Source: Piscinibacter sp. (GTDB lineage: Bacteria; Pseudomonadota; Gammaproteobacteria; Burkholderiales; Burkholderiaceae_C). Taken from it: a stretch of DNA of 64,000 bases. The notes beneath the pieces were generated by a model. It saw only the letters and a list, made by a program, of their open reading frames with translations. It ran no database searches and was not told where the DNA came from. The DNA lies in assembly GCA_016706565.1 (NCBI GenBank), contig JADJJI010000013.1, positions 124,001 to 188,000 of the forward strand. Reading direction: 5' to 3'. This document shows, one piece after another, positions 42,314 through 49,866 of the stretch; the first letter of the stretch is position 1, and each line of letters begins with the position of its first letter. Position numbers and translations under genes: made by a program.

Positions 42314-43411
42314 ATGAGCGTGCTTCGCGGGTTGGAAGGTCAGGCCCTGCTCGCGCAATTGCGCGGCTGGGCTCTGGCGGAAGGATTCTCCCAGATCGGA
42401 GTCGCCGACGTGGACCTCGGTTCCGCCGAGGCGGGCCTGCAGTCGTGGCTGCTCAACGGCTTTCAAGGCTCGATGGACTACATGGCGCGGCACGGCCTGA
42501 AGCGGGCCCGGCCGGCCGAACTGGTGCCCGGCACGGTGCGCGTGATCACCGCTCGGCTGGATTACCTGCCGCGCAGCGCACCAGCGGACTGGCAGGCGGC
42601 GGAATGGCAGCGCCTGTCGCGGCCTGCCGAGGCCGTGGTGTCGATCTACGCACGCGGTCGCGACTATCACAAGGTGATGCGAAATCGCCTGCAGCGCGTG
42701 GCCGATCGGCTGGCCCAGGCGGTCGGCCCCTTCGGCCACCGTGTCTTCACCGACTCGGCGCCGGTGCTCGAGGTCGAACTCGCCTCGAAGAGCGGCATCG
42801 GCTGGCGCGGCAAGCACACGCTGGCGCTGCACCGCGAGGGCGGCTCGATGTTCTTCCTCGGCGAGATCTATGTCGACCTGCCGCTGCCGATCACCGAGCC
42901 GGTGCCGCCGCACTGCGGCAGCTGCAGCGCCTGCATCGACGTGTGCCCGACGCAGGCCATCGTCGCGCCGTACCGGCTCGACGCGCGGCGCTGCATTTCC
43001 TACCTGACCATCGAGCACGACGGGACTATCCCCGTGGAGCTGCGCGCCGCGATGGGCAACCGCATCTACGGCTGCGACGACTGCCAGCTCGCCTGCCCCT
43101 GGAACAAGTACGCGCAGCGCGCCACGCTGCCCGATTTCGACGCCCGAGCGCCGCTGGATGGCGCCTCGCTGGTCGAGCTCTGGCGCTGGGACGAAGCCGA
43201 GTTCCTGCGCCGCACCGAAGGCAGCGCGATCCGCCGCATCGGCCACGCGCGCTGGCGGCGAAATGTGGCGGTGGCGATGGGCAACGCGCTGCGCGCAGGT
43301 GTGAGCGCGGAGCACGGCGAGGCGTTGCGCGAGGCCCTGCAGCGCGAGCGTGAACCGGCCGATGCGCTGCTGCGCGAGCACATCGACTGGGCGTTGGCTC
43401 AGGCGGAGTGA
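42314..43411 (+). CDS. queG: Epoxyqueuosine reductase QueG
   Basis: The 365-residue enzyme has the QueG cobalamin-binding region with SVLEVELASKSGIGWRGKHT and two 4Fe-4S motifs: CGSCSACIDVCPTQAI and CDDCQLACPWN. It performs the last step of queuosine synthesis, reduction of epoxyqueuosine in tRNAs with GUN anticodons, in the cytoplasm. The ATG at 42314 is adjacent to the TTG of tsaE on the other strand, so there is no intergenic space for a leader or riboswitch. The last portion is a HEAT-like helical region typical of the family. Confidence 0.95.
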   Translation: MSVLRGLEGQALLAQLRGWALAEGFSQIGVADVDLGSAEAGLQSWLLNGFQGSMDYMARHGLKRARPAELVPGTVRVITARLDYLPRSAPADWQAAEWQRLSRPAEAVVSIYARGRDYHKVMRNRLQRVADRLAQAVGPFGHRVFTDSAPVLEVELASKSGIGWRGKHTLALHREGGSMFFLGEIYVDLPLPITEPVPPHCGSCSACIDVCPTQAIVAPYRLDARRCISYLTIEHDGTIPVELRAAMGNRIYGCDDCQLACPWNKYAQRATLPDFDARAPLDGASLVELWRWDEAEFLRRTEGSAIRRIGHARWRRNVAVAMGNALRAGVSAEHGEALREALQREREPADALLREHIDWALAQAE

Positions 43412-43533
43412 GTCCGCCGGTCGGATTGAGGCCCGAAGCTGCTTGCGGCCCGCTGCTGCCTTTCGAGGTCTGCTGTGCGGGTTGCGTTGGGCGCGGCAAA
43501 GGCCCGCCCGGGCAGGCTACGGCGCTTCGCCTC

Positions 43534-43976
43534 GGCGGTCGGCGCGTTGCGCCGACTCCCCTGCGATGCTCGGTCTCGCGGCCCCGTCGCCGAACTCACT
43601 ACGCTCCCTGCGGTCGCTGCGTTCGGACAGCGTCGACGAGTCAGAAGACGATGCGCGCTGCGCGCGCGGCCACGAGCCCTGTGCTTCTCGGCACCTCAGA
43701 GGCGCGCCTTCGCCTGCCCGGGCGTGCCTTTGCTGAACCAGCGGCGGCATGCGAGACGAGACGAACCAGCGGTGGACTTCGCGGCAGGCGCTGCCCGCGG
43801 GGGGCGATTTCTGTGGCGACGAGAAGCGCAGCGCCAGGGTCGGCGCGCGAGAGCGCGCTTCGTCAACTGACTTGCCGCGGCTGTTCGAACGCAGCGACCG
43901 CAGGGAGCGTAGTGAGTTCTGCGGCACGACCCTGGCGCGAGCATCGCAGTGGAGTCGGCGCACAGCGCCGACCGCC
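43534..43976. repeat. Inverted repeat pair 2, arms of 92 and 91 bp
   Basis: Left arm 43534-43625 and right arm 43886-43976 are reverse complements. The inner 34 bp (43592-43625 against 43886-43919) match perfectly. The outer 39 bp match in three 12-bp blocks broken by a 2-base and a 1-base mismatch, and about 18 bases in between differ. Each arm also contains its own small hairpin (GGTCGGCGC...GCGCCGAC). Confidence 0.8.
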
Positions 43977-44011
43977 ACAGCATGAGCCCCCCGCGGGCAG
44001 CGCCTGCCGCG
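43780..44011. repeat. Inverted repeat pair 3, perfect 26-bp arms
   Basis: Bases 43780-43805 and 43986-44011 are perfect reverse complements (left arm begins CGCGGCAGGCGCTGCCCGCG). The pair interleaves with pair 2 rather than nesting in it. Confidence 0.8.
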
Positions 44012-44111
44012 ATGCGCGAACCAGGCACGAAAGCGGGAACAAGCGAACGTCAGCAAAGGGCCGCAAGCCGCCTGCGCGCGCACTTTCAAAGGCGACTCGC
44101 TTCCCGGCGAC

Positions 44112-45014
44112 TCAGCCGAGCGCGCGCAGCGCCAGCAGCGCCAGCGGCAGGCCGACCATGCCGATCAGGGTGGACAGCGTTACCAGCCCGGCCACGAAAC
44201 TGCCGTCGCCGCCCATGCGCGCGGCCAGCACGTAGGCGCTCGACGCCGTCGGCAGGGCCGCGAAGGCGACCACGATGGCTTGCTGCGGCGGCGGCATCTG
44301 CAGCGCGATCACCAGCGCCACGGCCACGGCGGGAAGGATCGCGTGGCGGATCGACAGCAGAGCCGCGGCCAACGCCGGCGCGCGCTTGAGGCCGCCGAAG
44401 GTCAGGCCCGCGCCTACCGCCATCAGGCCCAGCGGCAGGGCGGCCGCGCCGATGCGGCCGAGCGTGATGCTGGCCAGCTCGGGCAGGCGCAGCCCGAGCA
44501 GGTTGCACAGCAGGCCGGCCGCGGTGCTGACGATCAGCGGGTTCTTCGCCAGCTCGCGCAGGAAACCGTGGCCGCCATGCCGTGCCAGCGGCCAGACCGC
44601 CGCGATGTTGCACACCGGCACGCACAGCGCCACGAGCAATGCCACCCAGGCCACGCCCTGCGTGCCGGCCAGCCGCTCGGCCAGGGCCAGCGCCACGTAG
44701 GAATTGAAGCGGAACGACACCTGCGCGCCCGAGGCATGCAGCCGCGGGTCGACACCGGGCCACAGGCGCAGCGCATAGGCCAGCACCACGCCCAGCCCCA
44801 CCACGGCCAGGCCGCAGGCGGCCAGCGTGGCGGCGGCCGATGGCTGCATCGGGTGGCGCAGGATGGCGCTGAACAGCAGCGCAGGGAACAGCAGGTAGTA
44901 GACGAGGCGCTCGACGCCGTCCCACACCGGGCGGTTCAACGGTGTGTGCCGGCACACCAGCCACCCGATCACGATGAGGGTGAAATCGGGCAGCAGCAGC
45001 AAGGCGTCGGGCAT
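44112..45014 (-). CDS. AEC-family (auxin efflux carrier type) transporter
   Basis: The 300-residue protein has about 10 helices in two inverted halves, with the AEC features NRPVWDGVERLVYYLLFPALLF in helix 2 and FRFNSYVALALAERL and LPLGLMAVGAGLTF later. Bacterial members move malate, malonate or other acids. The ATG at 45014 (MPDALLLLPDF) is chosen because the upstream 20 codons are not conserved. The last 3' bases border the inverted-repeat block. Substrate unknown. Confidence 0.9.
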   Translation of the reverse strand: MPDALLLLPDFTLIVIGWLVCRHTPLNRPVWDGVERLVYYLLFPALLFSAILRHPMQPSAAATLAACGLAVVGLGVVLAYALRLWPGVDPRLHASGAQVSFRFNSYVALALAERLAGTQGVAWVALLVALCVPVCNIAAVWPLARHGGHGFLRELAKNPLIVSTAAGLLCNLLGLRLPELASITLGRIGAAALPLGLMAVGAGLTFGGLKRAPALAAALLSIRHAILPAVAVALVIALQMPPPQQAIVVAFAALPTASSAYVLAARMGGDGSFVAGLVTLSTLIGMVGLPLALLALRALG

Positions 45015-45133
45015 GATGCGAGTGTGCCAGCGGGCCCGGCATGTCCGGGTCCACCCTGTTCGTACTTCCCACACGCTACCCTGTCGTCGTCGCAGGCACG
45101 ATAGCCGTTGAGGCCCTGCGAGGAGCCTTGCCG

Positions 45134-45736
45134 ATGAGCCGAAACCTGTTGCACACCCTGCGAACCGCCTGCCTGACCTGCATGCTCGTTGCCGGCGCCG
45201 GCGCCGGCGCCGGCGCGCAGGCGGCCGTCATCGAGGGCCAGCATTTCGACGACCGCCTGCGCCTGGCCGATACCGAGCTCGTGCTCAATGGCGTGGGCCT
45301 GCGGGCGGTGGCCTGGTTGAAGGGGTACGCGGCGGGGCTGTACATCGCGCAGAAGGCCACCACGCCCGAAGCCGTGGTCGCGGCCAAGGGGCCCAAGCGC
45401 ATCCGCATGAAGATGATGGTCGAGGTCGAGTCCAAGGAATTCGTCAAGGCCTTCGACAAGGGCATGAAGCGCAACCTCGGCGAAGCGGAGTTCGCCGCGC
45501 TGACCGAGCGCATGGCGAAGTTCGACGCCATGGTCAATGGACTGGTCAAGTTGAAGAAGGGCGATGTGGTCGACCTCGATTACCTGCCCGCGCGCGGCCT
45601 CGTGCTCAGCCTGAACGGCGTTGCCAAGGGCGAAGCGCTGCCCGGCGAAGACCTCTACGCGGGGCTGCTGAAGATCTTCATCGGCACGCGGCCGGTGGAC
45701 GCCAGGCTCAAGGCCGGGCTGCTCGGCGCCGGCTGA
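45134..45736 (+). CDS. Chalcone-isomerase-like periplasmic protein
   Basis: The 200-residue protein has a signal peptide (cleavage near AQAAV) and a chalcone isomerase-like domain: LVLNGVGLRAVAWLKGYAAGLYIAQKATTPEAVVAAKGPKRIRMKMMVEV, then KGDVVDLDYLPARGLVLSLNG and a final LLKIFIGTRPVD. Bacterial proteins of this type are widespread in Burkholderiales with no proven activity; fatty-acid binding is one idea. The ATG at 45134 follows AGGAG. The signal peptide core is encoded by four tandem GCCGGC hexamers. Confidence 0.88.
   Translation: MSRNLLHTLRTACLTCMLVAGAGAGAGAQAAVIEGQHFDDRLRLADTELVLNGVGLRAVAWLKGYAAGLYIAQKATTPEAVVAAKGPKRIRMKMMVEVESKEFVKAFDKGMKRNLGEAEFAALTERMAKFDAMVNGLVKLKKGDVVDLDYLPARGLVLSLNGVAKGEALPGEDLYAGLLKIFIGTRPVDARLKAGLLGAG
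45191..45214 (+). repeat. Four tandem GCCGGC hexamers in a signal peptide
   Basis: Bases 45191-45214 are four copies of GCCGGC, coding for alternating Ala-Gly in the hydrophobic core of the signal peptide. Copy-number change would keep the frame and alter core length by two residues per unit. Confidence 0.85.
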
Positions 45737-45785
45737 AGGCCCGGCCCTACACTCGTTCGATTCACCCCTCAAGGAGAGCGCACTC

Positions 45786-46757
45786 ATGCACCGCAGAACC
45801 CTCGTCGCCACCGCCGCCCTGTTGCTCGCTTCGGCGTCCCCCATTGCCTGGGCGCAGACCTTTCCGTCTGCCAAGCCGGTGCGGCTGGTGGTGCCGTTCG
45901 CACCAGGCGGCACGACGGACATCGTGGCACGCATCGTCGCCGAGAAGATGGGTGCGGCGCTCGGGCAGACCGTGGTCGTCGAGAACAAGGCTGGCGCCGG
46001 CGGCGCGATCGGCGCGATGGAGGTGGTCAAGGCGGCGCCGGATGGCTACACGCTGAGCGTGGCGACCGTCTCGACGACCGCCGCCAACCCGGCGATCAAC
46101 CCGAAGATCCCGTACGACCCGATCGCCGACTTCGTGCCCATCATGAACATCGCCGCGACGCCCAATCTGATCGCGGTGCATCCGTCGTTCGCGGCGAAGG
46201 ACTACAAAGCCTTCATCGACCAGCTCAAGAAGAACCCGGGCAAGTTCAGCTATGCAAGCTCGGGCACGGGCGGCATCGGTCACCTGCAGACCGAGCTGTA
46301 CAAGAGCCTGTCGGGCACCTTCATCACGCACATCCCCTACCGCGGCGCAGGCCCGGCGCTGAACGACACGGTCGCCGGCCAGGTGCCGATCATCTTCGAC
46401 AACCTGCCCTCGGCCCTGCCTTTCGTGAAGGATGGTCGCCTGGTGCCGATCGTGGTGGCCGCGCCGCAGCGCCTGGCCGTGCTGCCCGATGTGCCGACCT
46501 TCAAGGAGATCGGGCTCGAGCCGGTGAACCGCATGGCGTACTACGGCCTGCTCGCGCCCAAGGGCACGCCCAAGGACGTGATCGACAAGATCCACGCCGC
46601 TGCCAAGGCCGCGCTGGCCGACCCCGGCGTGCGCCAGCGCATCGAGGCGACCGGCTCGCTGATCGTCGGCAATTCGCCGGCCGAGTTCGCCGAGCAGATC
46701 AAGGCCGAACTCGCGGTCTACAAGAAGGTCGTCGCACAGCAGAAGCTCGCGCTGTGA
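45786..46757 (+). CDS. Bug-family (TctC) tripartite tricarboxylate transporter binding protein
   Basis: The 323-residue protein has a signal peptide (cleavage near AWAQT) and the typical Bug start KPVRLVVPFAPGGTTDIVARIVAEKM, then VVENKAGAGGAIGAMEVVKAAPDGYTL and the IPYRGAGPALNDTVAGQVPIIFDNLPSALPFV block. It binds a carboxylate or similar small ligand in the periplasm. No TctA/TctB membrane subunits are nearby, which is normal for the many orphan Bug proteins in Burkholderiales. Ligand unknown. Confidence 0.95.
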   Translation: MHRRTLVATAALLLASASPIAWAQTFPSAKPVRLVVPFAPGGTTDIVARIVAEKMGAALGQTVVVENKAGAGGAIGAMEVVKAAPDGYTLSVATVSTTAANPAINPKIPYDPIADFVPIMNIAATPNLIAVHPSFAAKDYKAFIDQLKKNPGKFSYASSGTGGIGHLQTELYKSLSGTFITHIPYRGAGPALNDTVAGQVPIIFDNLPSALPFVKDGRLVPIVVAAPQRLAVLPDVPTFKEIGLEPVNRMAYYGLLAPKGTPKDVIDKIHAAAKAALADPGVRQRIEATGSLIVGNSPAEFAEQIKAELAVYKKVVAQQKLAL

Positions 46758-46814
46758 GCTGAGCCCGGCATTCACCAGCGCTGCGGAAGCCACCTGCGGG
46801 TGGCTTCGTCGCCC

Positions 46815-47708
46815 ATGGACGGTTCCGCCGAAATCATCGACCGCTTCATCGACGCCCTGTGGATCGAGGACGGCCTGGCCGCCAACACGCTGGCGGCCTA
46901 CCGCCGTGACCTCACCCTGTATGCGGCCTGGCTGGCACGCACGCATGCGCGCTCGATCGACCAGACCACCGAGGCCGACCTGCTGGCCTACGCGGTGACG
47001 CGCCACGCCGGCAGCAAGGCGACGTCGTCGAATCGCCGCCTGACGGTGTTCAAGCGCTATTTCCGATGGGCGCTGCGCGAGCACCTCGTGCAGGCCGATC
47101 CGACACTCAAGCTGCTGGCCGCCCGCCAGCCGCTGCGTGTGCCCAAGACGCTCAGCGAGGCGCAGGTCGACGCGCTGCTGGCCGCGCCCGACGTCGACAC
47201 GCCGCTGGGCCTGCGCGACCGCACCATGCTCGAGCTGATGTACGCCAGCGGCCTGCGGGTGAGCGAACTGGTCACGCTCAAGACCGTGCACCTGGGCCTC
47301 ACCGAAGGCGCGCTGCGCGTCACCGGCAAGGGCTCGAAGGAGCGCCTCGTGCCTTTCGGCGAAGAGGCGCACGTGTGGCTGCAGCGCTACCTGGCGACGG
47401 CGCGTGGCGAGATCCTGCACGGCCAGGCGAGCGACGCCCTGTTCGTCACCGGCCGCGGCGGCGCGATGACGCGGCAGATGTTCTGGAAGCTCGTCAAGGC
47501 CCACGCGCTGCGTGGCGGCGTGCAGGTGCCGCTGTCGCCGCACACGCTGCGCCACGCCTTCGCAACGCACCTGCTCAACCACGGTGCCGACCTGCGCGCG
47601 GTGCAGATGCTGCTCGGCCATGCCGACATCTCCACCACGACGATCTACACCCATGTGGCGCGCGAGCGGCTGAAGTCGCTGCATGCGCAGCACCACCCGC
47701 GCGGCTGA
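46815..47708 (+). CDS. xerD: Site-specific tyrosine recombinase XerD
   Basis: The 297-residue recombinase has the SAM-like N-domain (IDRFIDALWIEDGLAANTLAAYRRDL) and the catalytic set R148, K172, H243, R246, H269 and nucleophile Y278 (in TTTIYTHV). Length and sequence are those of chromosomal XerD, which resolves chromosome dimers at dif with XerC and FtsK. The ATG at 46815 is used instead of the in-frame GTG at 46800, since it matches the usual XerD start. No phage genes are near. Confidence 0.93.
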   Translation: MDGSAEIIDRFIDALWIEDGLAANTLAAYRRDLTLYAAWLARTHARSIDQTTEADLLAYAVTRHAGSKATSSNRRLTVFKRYFRWALREHLVQADPTLKLLAARQPLRVPKTLSEAQVDALLAAPDVDTPLGLRDRTMLELMYASGLRVSELVTLKTVHLGLTEGALRVTGKGSKERLVPFGEEAHVWLQRYLATARGEILHGQASDALFVTGRGGAMTRQMFWKLVKAHALRGGVQVPLSPHTLRHAFATHLLNHGADLRAVQMLLGHADISTTTIYTHVARERLKSLHAQHHPRG

Positions 47709-47741
47709 GCCACGGCCATTGACTTGCGCTAATCTGCACGG

Positions 47742-48104
47742 ATGCGCTACATGCTCCTGATCGTCGAGCCGCCCGGGCAGCGCTCGACCCGAACCCTGGC
47801 CGAAGGCCAGGCCGCCTACGACAGCATGCGCCGCTTCGGCGAGCAATTGCAGCAGCGTGGCCAGTTGGTGGCCGTGGAATCGCTGGCCTCCACACGTTCG
47901 GCCACGCGCGTGGCGCGGCAGGGCGACAAGGTCACGCTGCTCGACGGCCCCTTCGCCGAGGCGAAGGAGATGGTCGGCGGCTTCTTCATGATCGACGTGC
48001 CAAGCCGCGAGCAGGCGCTGGCCATCGCCGCCGAATGCCCGGCGGCGCAGTGGTGCCAGGTCGAAGTGCGGCCGCTGGCGCCGTGTTTCGACGATTCCAT
48101 CTGA
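47742..48104 (+). CDS. YCII/DGPF-domain protein 1
   Basis: The 120-residue protein starts MRYMLLIVEPPGQRS and carries the LLDGPFAEAKEMVGGFFMIDVPSREQALAIA motif that defines the DGPF (YCII-related) family, a small dimeric alpha/beta fold. Two such genes precede an ECF42-type sigma factor gene. DGPF proteins are conserved partners of ECF42 sigma factors; their biochemical activity is unknown. Confidence 0.9.
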   Translation: MRYMLLIVEPPGQRSTRTLAEGQAAYDSMRRFGEQLQQRGQLVAVESLASTRSATRVARQGDKVTLLDGPFAEAKEMVGGFFMIDVPSREQALAIAAECPAAQWCQVEVRPLAPCFDDSI

Positions 48105-48193
48105 CTCCCCGGGGGCTGTCGAAGCCGCGCCGCGCCGTTCGTCGTCGATCAGAGCGGGGCGAGGGCTTCGCCATCGACGCGAGGAGGTCCAGG

Positions 48194-48583
48194 ATGCGCT
48201 ACATGATCATCGTGCGTGCCACGGCCATGTCCGAGGCCGGCGTCTTCCCCGATGACCCCGGCCTGATGGCCGGCATGGCGGCTTTCCACGAAGACCTGGC
48301 CAAGGCCGGCGTGCTGCTCGACGCCGCCGGCCTGCAGCCCAGCGCGAAGGGCTGGCGCGTGCGCCACGGCAGCGGCAGGCCGGTGGTGGTCGACGGTCCT
48401 TTCGCCGAAACCAAGGAGTTGATCGCCGGCTACACCGTCATCCAGGTGCGCTCGCCGGACGAGGCGCTGGAGTGGTCGCGCCGCTTCCCGCGGCCCTTTC
48501 CGGCCGGCATCGACTGCGAAATCGAGGTCCGGCGCCTGTACGAGCTGGAGGACTTCGCGCCCGACCCGGCCGGCGCTGCATGA
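48194..48583 (+). CDS. YCII/DGPF-domain protein 2
   Basis: The 129-residue protein starts MRYMIIVRATAMSEAG and has VVVDGPFAETKELIAGYTVIQVRSPDEALEWSRRFP, the DGPF family core, with a C-terminal VRRLYELEDF segment. An AGGAGG ribosome site lies before the ATG at 48194. Its stop overlaps the start of the sigma factor gene (ATGA), so translation of the two is coupled. Confidence 0.92.
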   Translation: MRYMIIVRATAMSEAGVFPDDPGLMAGMAAFHEDLAKAGVLLDAAGLQPSAKGWRVRHGSGRPVVVDGPFAETKELIAGYTVIQVRSPDEALEWSRRFPRPFPAGIDCEIEVRRLYELEDFAPDPAGAA

Positions 48584-49866
48584 GCGCCGAGGCGACGCAC
48601 CGTGCGATCGATGCCGTCTGGCGCATCGAGTCGGCGCGCATCGTCGCCGGTGTCGCCCGTTTGGTGCGCGACATCGGCCTGGCCGAAGAGCTGGCCCAGG
48701 ACGCGCTGATCGCCGCGCTCGAGCACTGGCCGCGTGACGGCGTGCCCGACAACCCGGGGGCCTGGCTGATGACCACCGCGAAGCACCGCGCGCTCGACCG
48801 GCTGCGCCGCGACAAGCGCCTGGGCGAGAAGCTCGACGAGATCGGCGCCGATCTCGAGGCGCAGCAGGCGCTGGTGGTGCCCGATTTCGTCGATGCACTC
48901 GACGCTGCGCGCGAGGACGAGATCGGCGACGACCTGCTGCGCCTGATCTTCACTGCCTGCCACCCGGTGCTCGGCACCGAGGCGCGGCTGGCGCTGACGC
49001 TCAAGCTGCTCGGCGGCCTGTCGACCGAGGAGATCGCGCGCGCCTTCCTGGTCGCGGAGCCCACCGTCGCACAGCGCATCGTGCGCGCCAAGCGCACCTT
49101 GTCGGCGGCGCGCGTGCCCTTCGAGGTGCCGCGCGGGCCGGCGCTGCACGAGCGCCTGGCCTCGGTGCTCGAGGTGATCTACCTGATCTTCAACGAAGGC
49201 TACACCGCCACCTCGGGCGGCGACTGGATGCGCCCGGCGCTGACCGGCGAGGCGCTGCGCCTGGGCCGCGTGCTGGCCGAACTGGCGCCTGCGGAGCCGG
49301 AGGTGCACGGGCTGGTCGCGCTGATGGAGCTGCAGGCCTCGCGGGCTGCGGCCCGAGTCGACGCCCAGGGCCGGCCGGTGCTGCTGATGGAGCAGAACCG
49401 CGGCCGCTGGGACCGTTTGCTGATCCGCCGCGGCCTGCTGGCGCTGGAACGTGCCGAGGCCTTGTGCGTGCAGGGCGGGGGGGCGCTAGGGCCTTATGCG
49501 CTGCAGGCCGGCATCGCCGCCTGCCATGCCCGCGCCGGCACGCCCGATGAGACCGACTGGCCGCGCATCGTGGCGCTGTACGACGCGCTGGCGCAGGTGT
49601 CGCCCTCGCCGGTGGTGGAGCTCAACCGTGCGGTGGCGGTGGGCATGGCCTTCGGCCCGGCCGCGGCGCTGGAACTGGTCGATGCATTGGCCGACGAGCC
49701 CTCGCTGAAGCAGTACCAGTGGCTGCCCAGCGTGCGCGCAGACCTGCTGGCCAAGCTCGGCCGCCACGAGGAGGCGCGTGCCGAGTTCGAGCGTGCCGCC
49801 GCGCTGGCGCGCAACGAGCGCGAGCGCGAGCTGCTTCAGCAGCGGGCCCGCGCGTTGGCCGGCTGA
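48580..49866 (+). CDS. ECF42-type sigma factor with C-terminal extension
   Basis: The 428-residue protein has sigma region 2 (LVRDIGLAEELAQDALIAALEHWPRDGVPDNPGAWLMTTAKHRALDRLRRD), region 4 (LTLKLLGGLSTEEIARAFLVAEPTVAQRIVRAKRTL) and a C-terminal domain of about 230 residues with IYLIFNEGYTATSG and TPR-like helices. This is the architecture of ECF42, which uses its extension instead of an anti-sigma factor and is encoded with DGPF proteins. No anti-sigma gene is present. The target promoter is not evident. It ends back to back with the fumarase stop (TGATCA at 49864-49869). Confidence 0.93.
   Translation: MSAEATHRAIDAVWRIESARIVAGVARLVRDIGLAEELAQDALIAALEHWPRDGVPDNPGAWLMTTAKHRALDRLRRDKRLGEKLDEIGADLEAQQALVVPDFVDALDAAREDEIGDDLLRLIFTACHPVLGTEARLALTLKLLGGLSTEEIARAFLVAEPTVAQRIVRAKRTLSAARVPFEVPRGPALHERLASVLEVIYLIFNEGYTATSGGDWMRPALTGEALRLGRVLAELAPAEPEVHGLVALMELQASRAAARVDAQGRPVLLMEQNRGRWDRLLIRRGLLALERAEALCVQGGGALGPYALQAGIAACHARAGTPDETDWPRIVALYDALAQVSPSPVVELNRAVAVGMAFGPAAALELVDALADEPSLKQYQWLPSVRADLLAKLGRHEEARAEFERAAALARNERERELLQQRARALAG

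Larger units (their letters stand above)
43412..44111. repeat. Gene-free 700-bp block of interleaved inverted repeats
   Basis: No reading frame here shows a recognisable protein, although open frames exist on both strands as expected at this GC level. The block contains at least three pairs of inverted repeats in the order L1 (43441-43451), L2 (43534-43625), L3 (43780-43805), R2 (43886-43976), R3 (43986-44011), R1 (44058-44068). L1/R1 encloses the rest, while L2/R2 and L3/R3 interleave. It lies between the 3' ends of queG and the AEC carrier gene. It may be a non-autonomous mobile or palindromic repeat element. Confidence 0.7.

Noticed and set aside
42280-42316. preQ1 riboswitch before queG
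   Set aside because: There is no leader space; the region upstream of the ATG is the start of tsaE on the other strand.
43412-44111. CRISPR array or tRNA cluster in the repeat block
   Set aside because: The repeats are inverted, long and few, not short direct repeats with regular spacers. No tRNA-like fold with a conserved T-loop was seen.
43408-44235. Open frames of 130-275 codons inside the repeat block as genes
   Set aside because: Frames occur on both strands over the same inverted repeats, lack ribosome sites and have no recognisable domain.
46815-47708. Tyrosine recombinase as a sign of a prophage or genomic island
   Set aside because: Length and motifs are those of housekeeping XerD; no phage genes, attachment repeats or tRNA are nearby.
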